A stretch of 64,000 nt of DNA, taken from the NCBI GenBank assembly GCA_963682025.1, contig OY821520.1, positions 237,284,364 to 237,348,363 on the forward strand, read 5' to 3'. Below are positions 11,191 through 22,579 of the stretch, piece after piece. Position numbers and translations under genes: made by a program. Below the pieces are notes generated by a model. It made no database searches and was not told where the DNA came from. It worked only from the letters and a program-made list of their open reading frames with translations. The DNA comes from Cordilura impudica (lineage: Eukaryota > Arthropoda > Insecta > Diptera > Scathophagidae). Every line of letters starts with the position of its first letter. Within the stretch, counting starts at the first letter, position 1.

Positions 11191-11370
11191 ATAATGGTTG
11201 ATTGCAAAAGTGCTGCCAAGTTTGATTACAATTTGATAGCCTTTAAAAAATCCCTGAGTGCTACCAAACTTTGCAGTTACTGTCAATACACTTTAATACA
11301 CTTTAAAAACTTTACCTAAAAACTTGTATAAAACTCAGCTCCAAAAGAACGTTATTACACACAAGTAACA
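11191..11370. other. Junction / 5' leader of the next LINE
   Basis: Noncoding. It probably includes the end of the RNase H element and the 5' untranslated region of the LINE whose ORF1 starts at 11371. The exact boundary is not visible. Confidence 0.35.
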
Positions 11371-12290
11371 ATGGGTCCTGAAGCAACAAAATCTTCACTA
11401 ACATCTATAAAAAGATCAAGAGACCCAATAGCTACTCTACAAGATGATAAATCTAATGTAACAAAAACACCAGGGTAATCAAATCAAGGCTGTCATTTTA
11501 AGTATATACAAATACTAGACAAATGATTGACCAAACGAACAGACCTAAAAATGAGCCTTCTGAAGGAGTTTGAAACTCGTATGCATGCTGAATTTGATGA
11601 GAGGATGGTCGAATTTGATAACGAAAAAATGGATCTTCCATGAAGAAAGAAGTAATCGAAATAAAAAAGCAGCAATTAATGAAATTAAGAGGGAAGTACA
11701 TCAGGTGAAAGTCAGAGTGGACAATATTGAGGCAGTTGCGAAGGACGTTATAGAGATGAAAACTGAGATAAGATTATCGAAAACTCAACTACAACATCAG
11801 GACAACTCTGCCATTGCTGCAGATCTTCCAATTAATGGCATTCCGTTTTCTGAAAATTAACATCTCCTTAACATATTTTATAAAATCTGCACCACCATTA
11901 ATTTATCCACTCCTGCTATAAAATCAATTTTCCGTCTACTTAATGAAAACAATAAATATAAAACAAACTCTCGGGACTCTGTTATTATTGTTAAAATGAT
12001 GTCTCCATACGATAAAAACTTTTTCTTAAAATTTTTGGGGCAGTTCCGTAAGTCTAACAAGAACTTTTCGTTTCGACTAAAGGTGGTAAGCAAACAAATG
12101 ATCAATAGAATTCAGACATAAAATTTTTTATAAATGAGAATCTCACGGCCCCAAAATACCGCATATTTAAAAAAGGTATTATATTCAATGCGTGGTCTCA
12201 TCTATATTAAATTATCAGTTGCTGATCAATCTATACGCATTGATGATGTATCCAACCTTAACCGCTTATTTCGTCCTGAAGCTAATGATG
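11371..12290 (+). pseudogene. LINE ORF1 relic (coiled coil plus FP-like C-terminal domain)
   Basis: Begins MGPEATKSS. A charged heptad-rich stretch follows (EFETRMHAEFDERMVEF; VHQVKVRVDNIEAVAKDVIEMKTEI), then an esterase-free ORF1 domain of the kind found in many insect CR1/Jockey-group LINEs (DLPINGIPFSE, SVIIVKMMSPYDKN, FINENLTAPKYRIFKK). The family role is RNA binding and chaperoning of the retrotransposon RNP. The frame is broken by stops near 11476 and by frameshifts near 11640 and 11858, so it is dead. Confidence 0.7.
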
Positions 12291-12778
12291 GAAAAAATGT
12301 TAATGTAACTGTATTTATTGACTTTTATATTATTAAAACTTCTTTAAAATTCTATTTATTTCTTACTATTATATTATTGAATATCATACCAATACTAAAT
12401 ATTTTACTTAAAATCACCGCTACGAGCGTTGCTGTTAGGGTCTTTAATGATTATGAGTATGATTTCATTACTTAATGATGAATTTAGTTACAAAGACGTA
12501 ACCGCAAACATGGTTAGAATTCTTACTAAATAAAGAAATGGTCTAAAAATTTGCCACATCAATGCACAAAGTCTTAACAACAAAATAGATGAATTCAGAC
12601 TAGTTTTTAAAGGTTCTGGTGCCGATATAATAACAGTAGCTGAAACATGGTTTAAATCATCAACAACTGATAATTTTGTATCCCTTATCGGGTATAACAT
12701 TAATAGAGCTGATAGAGAAGGAAAATCTGGTTTAGTTGCAATCTATGTTAAAAGTGGTTTGATGTGCAAAGTTAAATA

Positions 12779-14001
12779 AAGGGTTTTTCAACAGGGACGC
12801 TACAAAAGTAAAAAGACAGGGACAGCAAACGACGCCATATTTCTTGCCGCTCTTTTGACATTTCTCTTCAGTAAGGTTTGCCATTTCATGATGGAAAGAT
12901 ATACGAGTCAACAACGAGTCGAAATTATTAAAATTTAGTACCGAAATTCGGAGTCAGTGGCCTCAACGTTAAGAGCGCTACGTCCAATTTATGGTCGTCA
13001 TAATCGTCCTAGCAGATCAACAATTGAGCTCAACAATTGAGCGTCTGAGGCTTCAGTTGAAGAAAGCCCAAATGTGTCTCTCACACGTCGTTCTCAAGCG
13101 TTGGGTATTTCTGTGACGTCGTTGTGGCGAATTTTGCGAAAAGATCTTGGCCTACATCCTTACAAGATCAAATTGACGCAAGAACTGAAGCCGCTTGACC
13201 ACCAGAAGCGTCGTATGTTCGTGAATTGGGCAGAGCAACAACTTGAAAATGATTCGGATTTTCATCGAAAAATCATCTTCAGCGATGAGGCTCATTTCTG
13301 GCTGAATGGCTTCGTCAATAAACAAAATATGCGTTATTGGTCAGAGAGCAATCCACACGTACTCAATGAGTCATCATTGCATCCCGAAAAAATTACGGTT
13401 TGGTGCGGTTTATGGGCCGGCGGCGTCATTGGACCGTACTTCTTCCGTGATGATCAAGACCGGCACGTTACTGTGAATTGGAATCGCTACCGTTGAATGA
13501 TAACCGAATATTTTTGGCCCCAATTGGATGATATGAACTTGGAGGACATGTGGTTCCAACAGGACGGCGCCACAAGCCATACAGCGAATGTCACAATCAA
13601 TTTATTGGAAACCAAGTTTGGAGAACGTGTTATCTCACGAAATGGTCCAGTCGATTGGCCGCCTCGGTCGTGCGATTTGACGCCGTTGGACTATTTCCTG
13701 TGGGGCTACGTCAAGTCTATGGTCTATGTCAACAAGCCAGCGACGATTGATGAACTTCGTACGAATATCGAACGTGAAATTGCAGTAGCATCGGCCGATT
13801 TAAGCTTGAAAACCGTCGAAAATTGGGTTCAGCGTCTGGACTTCTGCAAGCGTGCCCGTGGTGGCCATGCAAAAGAGATCGATTTCCATACATAATGGCA
13901 TCGAACGTACTTTCACAGGAATAAAGAATTTCATCGATATCCAAAACCGTTTTTGTTTTATTTAAAAAAAACTTTTCTAGCGCTCTTATTGAAAAACCCT
14001 T
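12779..14001 (+). mobile_element. mariner element, rosa-type, TA duplication
   Basis: Terminal inverted repeats begin AAGGGTTTTTCAA on both ends. The element is flanked by TA at 12777-12778 and 14002-14003, and about 1223 bp lie between. Removing it rejoins the LINE endonuclease frame. A second, fragmentary copy is at 7463-7723. Confidence 0.9.
12892..13895 (+). pseudogene. mariner transposase, DD41D, two nonsense codons
   Basis: Starts MERYTSQQRVEII. An early TAG follows at about 12937, then the N-terminal HTH region with some damage near 13030-13050, then a largely intact catalytic domain. The acidic triad is visible: FSDEAHF, QQDGATSHT and TPLDYFLW. I count 41 residues between the second and third Asp, which places it in the DD41D (rosa) group and not in DD34D mariners or DD34E Tc1. 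A TGA at 13494 splits the two catalytic halves in frame. The C-terminus ends CKRARGGHAKEIDFHT. The family cuts and pastes at TA. This copy is inactive. Confidence 0.88.
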
Positions 14002-14736
14002 TAAAGTCTGATGCTGAAGGCAATACTGGTAATAGTAGATCTGAAGGCATAAATCTTATTGAATACATTTTTCTGGAGCCATCCAATTTACACAGAAAGA
14101 TTATTATTGCCAGTGTGTACAGGCCTAATTGTAATGTAAACATTACTCCATGTATGAAAGTCTTGGAAAGCTTAACAATGGCGAACGATGATATTGTGAT
14201 TGCAGGTGATTTTAATTCAAATGTGCTAATTGACTCTATCCTTACCAACAGCATGAAATTTATTGGAGTTAGTGCTACCAATATGTACATGCCCACACAT
14301 TTTACATCAACAAGCAGCACATTGATTGATCTATTTTTTATTTCTCACGAATCGAATCTCTTATTGTATGATCAAATATCAGCTCCCTGCTTTTCTAAGC
14401 ATGATCTCATCTTTATGGTGTATGATTTCAAATACAAATTGCAAACCAAACATTTACATTTCGTGATTTCAAGAATATTGAATACATAACTTTGCTTGAT
14501 GAACATAGGAAAATTGACTGGAATTGTATTTACTACATGGTATCGGTTGATGAACAATTGAATTTCCTGAAGCACCATCTTAAAAATTTATTTAATCTAA
14601 CTGTTCCTTTGAAAACGAAGATAATCAATGTTAGACAAAAACCGTGGTACACACCAGCAATTACTCGTCTAATAAAACAACGTGACTTTGCCTATTCTCG
14701 GTGGAAACGCTATAAAACTACAGAGTTAAATGAAAA

Positions 14737-15480
14737 ATGCGTTTAGAGACCCTATCTCTCAGGCCCAACTAACTGGATATAGAAAATAAGCATAAACCAA
14801 ATTTGAGTGGGATTTTTATTAATTTTTTCGGCTGCAGATATGAAAAAGTTCATATCGGATGCTATATCTATATGGGGACTAGGCCCAAAAATGGACCGAT
14901 CCTGACCATATTTGGTAAAGTCTCTTGTATTTTGCAAAAATATATACAAACAAAATTTGAGAAGAATCAGTGCAATATTTTTGTTTTTTGATAAGTTTAA
15001 GTGAAGGTCGGGAAGCAGCTCTATATGGGGCCTATGACTAAGAGTTGTCCAATAGGGATCATTTCTGGACTACTGATTAATGGATGTAATATATACATAC
15101 AAACCCAATTTGACTAAGATTTGTATGATAATTTGGATCTTATGGCAATTTATGTTAAATTCATAGGGGTCATTTGTATGGGGGCTAGGTCTGAACATGG
15201 ACCGATTCTCACCAATTTCAATAGCGTTCATCCCATAGCCGATAAAAGACCAAATACCAAATTTCGTCAAAATATATTCATATTTGCGACCTGCAGTTTG
15301 ATTACAAGCTTTACATGGACACACAGACGGACGGACGGACGGACATCGTTAAATCGAATCAGAAAGTGATTCTGATTCGATCGGTATAATTAAAGATGGG
15401 TGTAGGTCTAATATTTTTGGTTGTTACAAACAGCAGCACAAAGTCATTATACCCAAACCACATAGTGGTATAGGGTATAA
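14737..15480 (+). mobile_element. Helentron-like (DINE-1-like) element type 1, copy 1, 5'-truncated
   Basis: Lacks the first roughly 60 bp of the family (palindromic start). It contains the (GACG)n microsatellite near 15325-15345 and the 3' hairpin CCACATAGTGG followed by TATAGGGTATAA. It lies between LINE codons for ...LNEK and ...RLARII. Short open frames recur in every copy and are not genes. Confidence 0.8.
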
Positions 15481-15514
15481 TTATCGTTTAGCTAGGATAA
15501 TAGTAACCAAAAAA

Positions 15515-16296
15515 AACAAGTAAGAAAATTATAGTCGGTCTAGACCGACTATACGATACCCTATACCATGCGTTTAGAAACCCTATCTCTTAGGCCCAAC
15601 TAACTGGACATTGAAAATAAGCAAAAACCAAATCTGAGTAGGATTTTTATTAATTTTTTTGGCTGCAGATATGAAAAAGTTCATATCGGATGCTATATCT
15701 ATAAAGGGACTAGGTCCAAAAATGGACCGATCCTGATCATGTTTGGTAAAGTCTCTTGTATTTTGCAAAAAAAAGTACAAACAAAATTTGAGAAGAATCA
15801 GTGCAATATTTTTGTTTTTTAATAGATTTAAGTGAAGATCGGGAAGCAGCTCTATATGGGGTCAAAGGGATCATTTTTGGACTACTCATTAGTGGATGTA
15901 ATGAACGCATACAAACCCAATTTGAGTAAGATCTATATGACAATTTGGATCTTATGGCAATTTATGTCGATTTCATATGGGTAATTTGTATGGGGGCTAG
16001 GTCTGAACATGGACCGATTATCACCAATTTCAATAGCGTTCATCCCATGGCCGATAAAAGCTTATATACCAAATTTCGTCAAAATATATTCAAATTTGCG
16101 ACCTGCAGTTTGATTACAAGCTTTACATGGACACACAGACGGACGGACGGACGGACGGACATTGTTAAATCAACTCAGAAAGTGATTCTGATTCGATCGG
16201 TATAATTAAAGATGGGTCTAGGTCAAATATTTTTGGTTGTTACAAACAGCAGCACAAAGTCATTATACCCAAACCACATAGTGGTATAGGGTATAA
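15515..16296 (+). mobile_element. Helentron-like element type 1, copy 2, full length
   Basis: About 780 bp. It starts AACAAGTAAGAAAATTATAG followed by the palindrome AGTCGGTCTAGACCGACT. The core has (GACG)n near 16138-16160. The 3' end forms a hairpin around CCACATAGTGG and finishes in GGGTATAAA. No target duplication and insertion into a run of A/T are typical of Helentrons. It splits the LINE frame between ...IVTKK and DATSNFYV. Confidence 0.85.
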
Positions 16297-17440
16297 AGAT
16301 GCTACATCTAACTTTTACGTCGAAAAGTTCAACAACATTATAGACACAAAAAAAGTGGAAATCAATACAAGAGATAGGAATTGATAAAAACAAAAGTAGC
16401 AATAATATTATTAATGAAAGTCCGGACGATTTAAACAAGAAATTTATCAATGTAAATATGCAGGAAGCGGATAATAAATCTTATGATGATTTCCACGTGA
16501 ATTCTCTCCAAACACGCCTTTTTTCTTTTAACTGTGTCACACAGAACGATGTATATAGAAGTTGCATATCCATAAAATGCTACAGGTATTAATGGTATAA
16601 ATCCAAAGTTTTTTAAGATGATACTTCCGTCACTTTTGCCTCATATTACTTATATTTTTAATAACATTGTTACTACCAGCACTTTTCCTTCACGATGGAA
16701 AGAACCTAAAATTTTGCCAATACCAAAATCAACCACTGAATATAGACTCATAGCAATCCTACCATTCCTCTCTAAGGCATTGGAAAGAATACTAGATAAT
16801 TAAATTACTTCATACATTAATGATAATCGGCTACTTACTAACAGACAATCTGGTTTTCGAGCAAGGCATAGCTGCATCTCTGCTCTCACTGATGTATCCG
16901 AAGATTTAAGAAAATAAATTGATGATGGTTTTTTTTACCATGTTAGTATTGTTGGACCATTCCAAAGCATTTGACACTGTAGACCACAACATATTAATTC
17001 AGAAATAAATGATGAATTTTTCTTCAACATCGGTTAGCTTAATGTCATCTTATCTTAAAAACAGAATGCAGCGTGTGGAAACCAAGGCTGGAATGTCAAG
17101 TTTACTTTACCTTAATCGAGGAGGTCCGCAAGGGTCAATCCTTGGACCTCTTCTTTTTTCAATTTACTCTAATGATCTTCCCAACCAGTTGCTGACGACG
17201 CACAATTATATATAAGCAACAGATATGAAGGTCTTGAGGACTGTACCAGAAAATTTAATGAGGATCTTAACAGAGTTTGTCTTTGGGCCTCAGCAAATGG
17301 ATAAAGTTTAAATCCATGAAAATCTAAATGTATTGTTATACGCAAAAGAACTAGCAAAATTATAATTAAGCCAAACATACTTATAAATATCTCAAGAACG
17401 GCATTTAGTATACAGTTCTTCGGAAGTTCCATTTTTAGTG

Positions 17441-18183
17441 GATATTTTTATGACCGGTTGCTTGACGTGCTCGAGGACTATTAGATCGAAGTGTGTGAGG
17501 TAATGTATCAGGTCCCGGCAAGACACCGTGAGGCTGATATAAGTTCAAGGACATAGTGGGGTCAAAGGAAACGAGCTGGCTGACGAGTGTGCGCGGAAGG
17601 GCTCAGAATCTTTAAGCGAGACGTAGGACACTGATAATAAAATCCTTCTATCCGAGCTGTCTAATTAAAGAGGCAGCTGATCTTTAATTAAAGACAAGGT
17701 GGACACAACTGACCTCTTGCAGAATATCCCAGTTTTTTTTGGCCTTGCCTAATCCAAGGAGAACGAAAGAACTCCTTGGCTTTGGGAAAGGGACAATCAG
17801 CCTACTGATAGGAATACTCACTGGACAATGTGTAATAGGGAGGATGGCCGAACGCATACGTAACCCGAGAGCTAACTTCTGTAGGAGCTGTATCGATTTG
17901 GACGACGAAAAGACGGTGCAACAAATGCTGTGTAAATGCCCTTAGATATCTAGGGCAAAGATTCTTCGATAACCTGGGAATTCTTGAGGGAATCTGGCTG
18001 GTTCAGGAGGGATGCATAGCAGATGAAAGAGCTCATTTTCGCTATCCTTTCTTTTCCATACTCTGTACCTTTACAATCTCGTTTCCTCTCTCTACCTTCT
18101 GAAACTTTCTAAAGGGTATAACAAAGGGCACTATGGCCTCCGAGTGTACTTGCCTTCGGGTGGGCAACCCATCTAACCAAAAC
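17441..18183 (+). pseudogene. RNase H LINE 3' fragment
   Basis: Contains the RNase H C-terminal motif GHSGVKGNELADECARKGS (about 17545-17605) and a downstream block LLGFGKGTISLLIGILTG ... CRSCIDLDDEKTVQQMLCKCP (17760-17942). The latter resembles the cysteine-rich tail after RNase H in R1/Jockey/LOA-type LINEs. The 3' tail includes TTGCCTTCGGGTGGGCAACC. Its RT portion is absent. It is distinct from the upstream LINE. Confidence 0.7.
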
Positions 18184-18186
18184 TAA

Positions 18187-18587
18187 TGCCGTTTTCTTTT
18201 CTGACAAAAAATGTTGCCCTTTTTTGCCCTTTTTTGGAAAAGTGTATTTTTTATATATTCTGAATTAAGAGAAACCTTATATTATATATCAGTCGCAAGG
18301 TCTCAAAGTGTTGTGTTCATAAATGCAAAAAATTTTTGATTATTATCCTCTTGCAAGTCATAGGGTGAAAATATTCATAAAAAGGGAGCAATGGCGAAAT
18401 ATTCTCACACTATGACCTGAAAGAAGTCAATGACTGGAATTTTTTGTGATTTACGAGGGCTCTACTTTGAGACCTTTCGATTGATGTATAAGATAAGGTT
18501 GGTCTTAATTCAGAATATATAAAAAAATACATTTTTCGAAAAAAGGGCAAAAAAGGGCGACATTTTTTGTCAGAAAAGAAAACGGCA
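18187..18587. mobile_element. Fold-back MITE, TAA target duplication
   Basis: The whole 401-bp element is one imperfect palindrome. The left arm, from TGCCGTTTTCTTTTCTGAC, is mirrored by the right arm to the matching end, with the turn near 18390. It is flanked by TAA at 18184-18186 and 18588-18590. TAA would fit the PIF/Harbinger superfamily, but with no protein the assignment is tentative. Confidence 0.75.
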
Positions 18588-18617
18588 TAATATATATAGA
18601 ACAATGTCGAATATAAA

Positions 18618-18900
18618 AAAGGATCATTTGTTTGTAAATTCTGTTCTCTATACTTATGTCGAGAGTCTGTTTACTCTCGTGTTTATATTATTGTTTTTAT
18701 TTTTTAGTTACTGTTTATTATATTTTCTTTGTTAATCGTTCGGAAAATTTCATTATATATGAAAAAAAATTTAATAATAATAGTGTTTAAATAATCTTTT
18801 CTTGACGCTCTATTTCGTAATGAGTTGCATACGTGGCTTGGTCCGAAAGTATTCGCGAAACAATAGATAAAATGGTTTTTTTAGATAAACACTTCTTTCA
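18618..18900 (+). repeat. Dispersed repeat, copy 2
   Basis: Paralogous to 6990-7400, with several shared blocks in the same order. Copy 2 lacks about 50 bp (the AAAGATCTTGAGCTC region) present in copy 1. Confidence 0.65.
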
Positions 18901-18919
18901 ATTTAAATTCTTAACAAAC

Positions 18920-19490
18920 ATTTTCGTGCTTCTTTAAGAATATGTACTTTTTAAAGTAAATTGACCTATTTTAAGAATATATACTTTTTTCATAAAATGT
19001 ACTTCTTTAAGAAAATGTACTTCTTTAAGAAAATTACTTTTTACGAAAATTTATTTTGTTAAGAAAATTTACATTTTTAAGAAAATTTACTTTTTTTTTA
19101 ATAAAAGGCAAATGTACTTTTTTAAGAATAAGAACTTTTTAAGAGGTAATTTTTTTAGAGAGATACTTTTCTAAGAAATGGTACTTTTTTAAGAAAATGT
19201 ACTTTTTAAAAAAAGGCACGTTTTAAATAAAGTTACTTTGTTAAGAGAATTTAATTTTTGAAGAAAATTTATTTTTTATATAGATACTTTTTTAAGAAAA
19301 GGTTTTTTTAAGAAAATGTAATTTTTTTAAGAAAATGTATTTTTTTTTTTTAAGAAAATGTAATTTTGTTAAGAAAAGGTACTTTTTAGAGAAAGGTACC
19401 TTTTAAAGAAAAGGTAATTTTTTTTTTAAGAATATGTATTTTTTAACAAGATACCTTTTTAAGAGAAGATACATTCTTTAGAAAAGGTAT
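18920..19490 (+). repeat. Degenerate minisatellite, unit about 19-21 bp
   Basis: Repeated TTTTTAAGAAAATGTAC-like units with variable T-run length. The flank of dispersed-repeat copy 1 has only two or three such units (7400-7455), so the array appears to have grown in this copy. Confidence 0.65.
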
Positions 19491-20430
19491 TTTACCTAGC
19501 GCAACGGAAGCACTTCTGGCATTTTTTTGAGAATTTCGACTCACGACTAGTCATTGTCATACATTTCAAACAATGATAATAACATGATTGGAGAACTATA
19601 ATCTATGACCATCAGTAAAAGACAACAGAAGTTTATCTTAACATTAGGTTAGATTCCATTTAAAAATCTTTTGGGCCTTCTTGGAAAGTAAACTCAATTA
19701 TATATTGGTCAAAGTAGAACTCAAGAATATGTAGCAAATTATTCGCTTAAAATTTAATTTCGAGAGTAATCACATTTTGCTGGAAAATATTTAAACAATA
19801 AAATAAAAGCTGTTCTTCTTCCAATTTGTATAAAGAAGAAGAAAAAAACTCAAATCAAATTTTAAACTTAAGATTCAAAAACACCAACCACTAACAAAAA
19901 CAAATCAATGTCATTGGCATGCTAAATTTAAAAACAATACACCCTTTTAGCTAAAAAAAAAAAAATAATACAATTCAAATGCGAGATGAAAATATCTGTC
20001 TTACCACAAAATACGTGCTAAACTACATGAAATAATCAAATTCATACTCACATAATAACGGAGCATAAAAAAACAATGAGAGTGAGAAGTAGAAAACGAA
20101 AGTGTTTTAAAAATATAATAAAACAAAAAAACAACAATAAAAATATATGAGCGCGATCATAAACCGAACAAAGAATCATTGATGATAAAGTCGAAAGCTA
20201 CTCAAAAAAAAAAAAAAAAACAAAAATCAATGGGAACACAACAAGAATTATTGTTGGTAGCTGTGACGGACAGGTTGATTTTTCTGTGCGTTGATTGTTT
20301 TCGGTGATGCCAGATGAATTTTGCTTTTAATTGCCATTGTAGGATTATTGAAACTAACAAAATTATTTTAAAAAAATATATAATTATTTTTGCAAGTGTT
20401 AAAACTTGGCTGATGAGTTCAAAAACACAT
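19491..20430. other. AT-rich DNA, nothing recognised
   Basis: No coding region or structured repeat seen beyond simple A runs. Confidence 0.4.
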
Positions 20431-20800
20431 TAATCATTAATCAATTTGATTCATCATACGAATAATCTGGAACGATGGTGACAACTCATAGACAGATTAA
20501 ACGCAGAATAAAGACAGTTTCTTGTAATTAATGGACAACCAGCAGACGTCCCAAAAAATGTACACACCGTGCCCCATTTACTACAGTAATATGTTTTACC
20601 ACAATTCGGGATAACTTTGGTTAAGATGGCTAATTGTATTTGGGATAGGATGCAACGTAAGAGCAAATCTTGATGAGAATCTTTTGTAGTTATGGCTTGA
20701 ACGAAGAATTTCTATAGAATACCCAGCCCGTTGCTCAGGCCTGACACCACTCGACTTTTTCTTGCAGGGATATCTTAAAATAATGTCTAAATACAGAAAC
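20431..20800 (+). pseudogene. Tc1/mariner-superfamily transposase relic
   Basis: Near 20690-20785 the plus strand reads WLERRISIEYPAR followed, with changes, by LTPLDFFLQGYLK. This resembles the third-Asp motif (PDLTPLDFFLWGYLK) of insect mariner-like transposases. The upstream part is too eroded to place the other acidic residues. Confidence 0.45.
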
Positions 20801-20867
20801 AAAAACAACGAGTATTATGATGTTTGTATATATGAGAGATTTACTAGAAATGTTATCAAATGCCGCT

Positions 20868-21330
20868 TTGAAATTTAGTGTATTTCAAGTGGGCAATTGT
20901 TGTTAAATTATATAAATAATCTACAGTCGAATAGGCTTCTCCAAATCCAGCTTGGTACTCTATTAAAATATTATGCTTCCATAGCCAAGAATTCAATCTT
21001 TTATTATTCATGAATGATATTCCACGATAATTTCTTACTTTCTCTTTGTCGCCTTTTTTATAAATTGGAAAGATTATGCTGGTTGTGAATTGTTCTTCTA
21101 ATTTTACAGTTTCAAATATGATGTTGTATGAATTGGGTAATTATCCGATAAAACTATCTGGTGCATTCTTAAAAAATAAATAACTGTGTCAGTTATTTAT
21201 TTTTTAAGAATGCACCAGATAGTTTTATCCTCTACAGGAGCTTTGTTGTATTTTGCTTTGGTTAAAACGTTTTTAATTTCTTGAATAGTAATAGGATGAT
21301 TAAAGTGACCATATTTCTTTTACCTGAAAA
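20868..21330 (-). pseudogene. Reverse transcriptase fragment of a LINE
   Basis: The minus strand reads ITIQEIKNVLTKAKYNKAP (21300-21240), then, after a palindrome, TTSIIFPIYKKGDKEKVRNYRGISFMNN (21090-21005) and EYQAGFGEAYSTVDNL (20965-20920). These are the fingers and palm motifs of non-LTR RTs that lead up to the first catalytic Asp. The element is otherwise missing. Confidence 0.7.
21147..21229. repeat. Perfect 83-bp palindrome in the RT relic
   Basis: Two 40-bp arms (21147-21186 and 21190-21229) are exact reverse complements around the 3-nt loop TGT. One arm reads as RT coding sequence (DKTIWCILK), so the other is an inverted duplicate of it. Confidence 0.95.
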
Positions 21331-21544
21331 CGTGACATCGAATAATTCTGATGGGTTCGGTTATATGAAATGGAAATGCATAGATATTATAATAATATTT
21401 TATTTGTCCATAGTGAGTGGCATTATTGATGTGTAAACATCTATAAACGCAGGGGGTAAATTTCAAAAACAGCGTAACATGTGAGCGTAACGTAAGACAA
21501 AATGTGATTGTATTGGTGAAAAAATCATGATATTATGATAACCT

Positions 21545-22579
21545 GTTTGAAAATTAAAAATGAAAGATAAAAAATGAAAAAAACATTACAAATAAAAAAT
21601 GAAAAATGAAAAATAAAAAATGAAAAATTAAAAATGGAAAATAAAAAATGAAAAATAAATAATTAAAAATGAAAAATTAAAAATGAAAAATTGAAAATGA
21701 AAAATAAAAAATGAAAAATAAAAAATGAAACATGAAAAATAAAAAATGAAAAATGAAAAATTAAAAATTAAAAATGAAAAATTAAAAATAAAAAATTAAA
21801 AATAAAAAAATAAAAAATGAAAAATTAAAAATGAAAAATAAAAAATGAAAAACAAAAAATGAAAAATAAATTAAAAATGAAAATGAAAACTGAAAAATAA
21901 AAAATAAAAAATGAAAAATGAAAACTGAAAAATAAAAAATAAAAAATGAAAAATGAAAAATGAAAAACGAAAAACGAAAAACGAAAAAAGAAAAATAAAA
22001 AAATTAAAAATGAAAAACGAAAAATGAAAAATAAAAAATGAAAAATGAAAAACAAAAATGAAAAATGAAAAATGAAAAATGAAAAATGAAAAACGAAAAT
22101 TGAAAAATGAAAAAAAAAATTAAAAATGGAAAATAAAAAATAAAAAATTAAGAATAAAAAATGAAAAATGAAAAATAAAAAATGAAAAATAAAAAAAAAA
22201 TTTAAAAAAATAAAAAGGAAAAATGAAAAATAAAAAATAAAAAATGAATAATAAAAAATTAAAACTAAAAAATTAGAAATAAAAAATGAAAAATGAAAAA
22301 TGAAAAATAAAAAATGAAAAATAAAAAATGAAAAATTGAAAAATGAAAAAAAAAATTAAAAATGGAAAATAAAAAATAAAAAATTAAGAATAAAAAATGA
22401 AAAATGAAAAATAAAAAATGAAAAATGAAAAATAAAAAATGAAAAATGAAAAAAAAATTTAAAAAAATAAAAAGGAAAAATGAAAAATAAAAAATAAAAA
22501 ATTAAAACTAAAAAATTAAAAATAAAAAATGAAAAATGAAACATGAAAAATAAGTAATAAAAAATTAAAAACTAAAACT
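21545..22579. repeat. A-rich degenerate minisatellite (GAAAAAT / TAAAAAA units)
   Basis: Almost wholly built from AAAAATGAAAA, AAATAAAAA and AATTAAAAATG permutations. The purines sit nearly all on the plus strand. Frames here give Phe/Ile/His/Ser-only translations on the minus strand, which are artefacts of the repeat. Confidence 0.85.

Larger units (their letters stand above)
12470..17432 (+). pseudogene. LINE ORF2 relic: AP endonuclease plus reverse transcriptase
   Basis: Segments in order: endonuclease (ICHINAQSLNNK, VAETWF at about 12540-12660; ASVYRPN and IAGDFNSN at 14110-14215; STLIDLFFIS at 14310-14340), linker (RQKPWYTP, about 14630), then RT (WKEPKILPIPK at 16700; LLTNRQSGFRARHS; LDHSKAFDTVDHNIL at 16955-16995; GGPQGSILGPLLFS at 17120-17160; ADDAQLYI at 17195-17215). 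The order and motifs fit a CR1/Jockey-group LINE. It is interrupted by a mariner at 12779-14001 and by two Helentron-like copies at 14737-15480 and 15515-16296. It has many stops, and a small deletion removes the residues just before the catalytic ADD. No separate RNase H belongs to it; the RNase H piece from 17441 has another origin. Confidence 0.8.

Noticed and set aside
15945..16205. Recurring 60-90-codon frames (MDLMAIYVDFIWVICMGAR...) at 15121, 15945, 23007, 24338 and 47398
   Set aside because: They recur only because the Helentron-like element recurs. They read through the GACG repeat and vary in length with it. No start context or domain.
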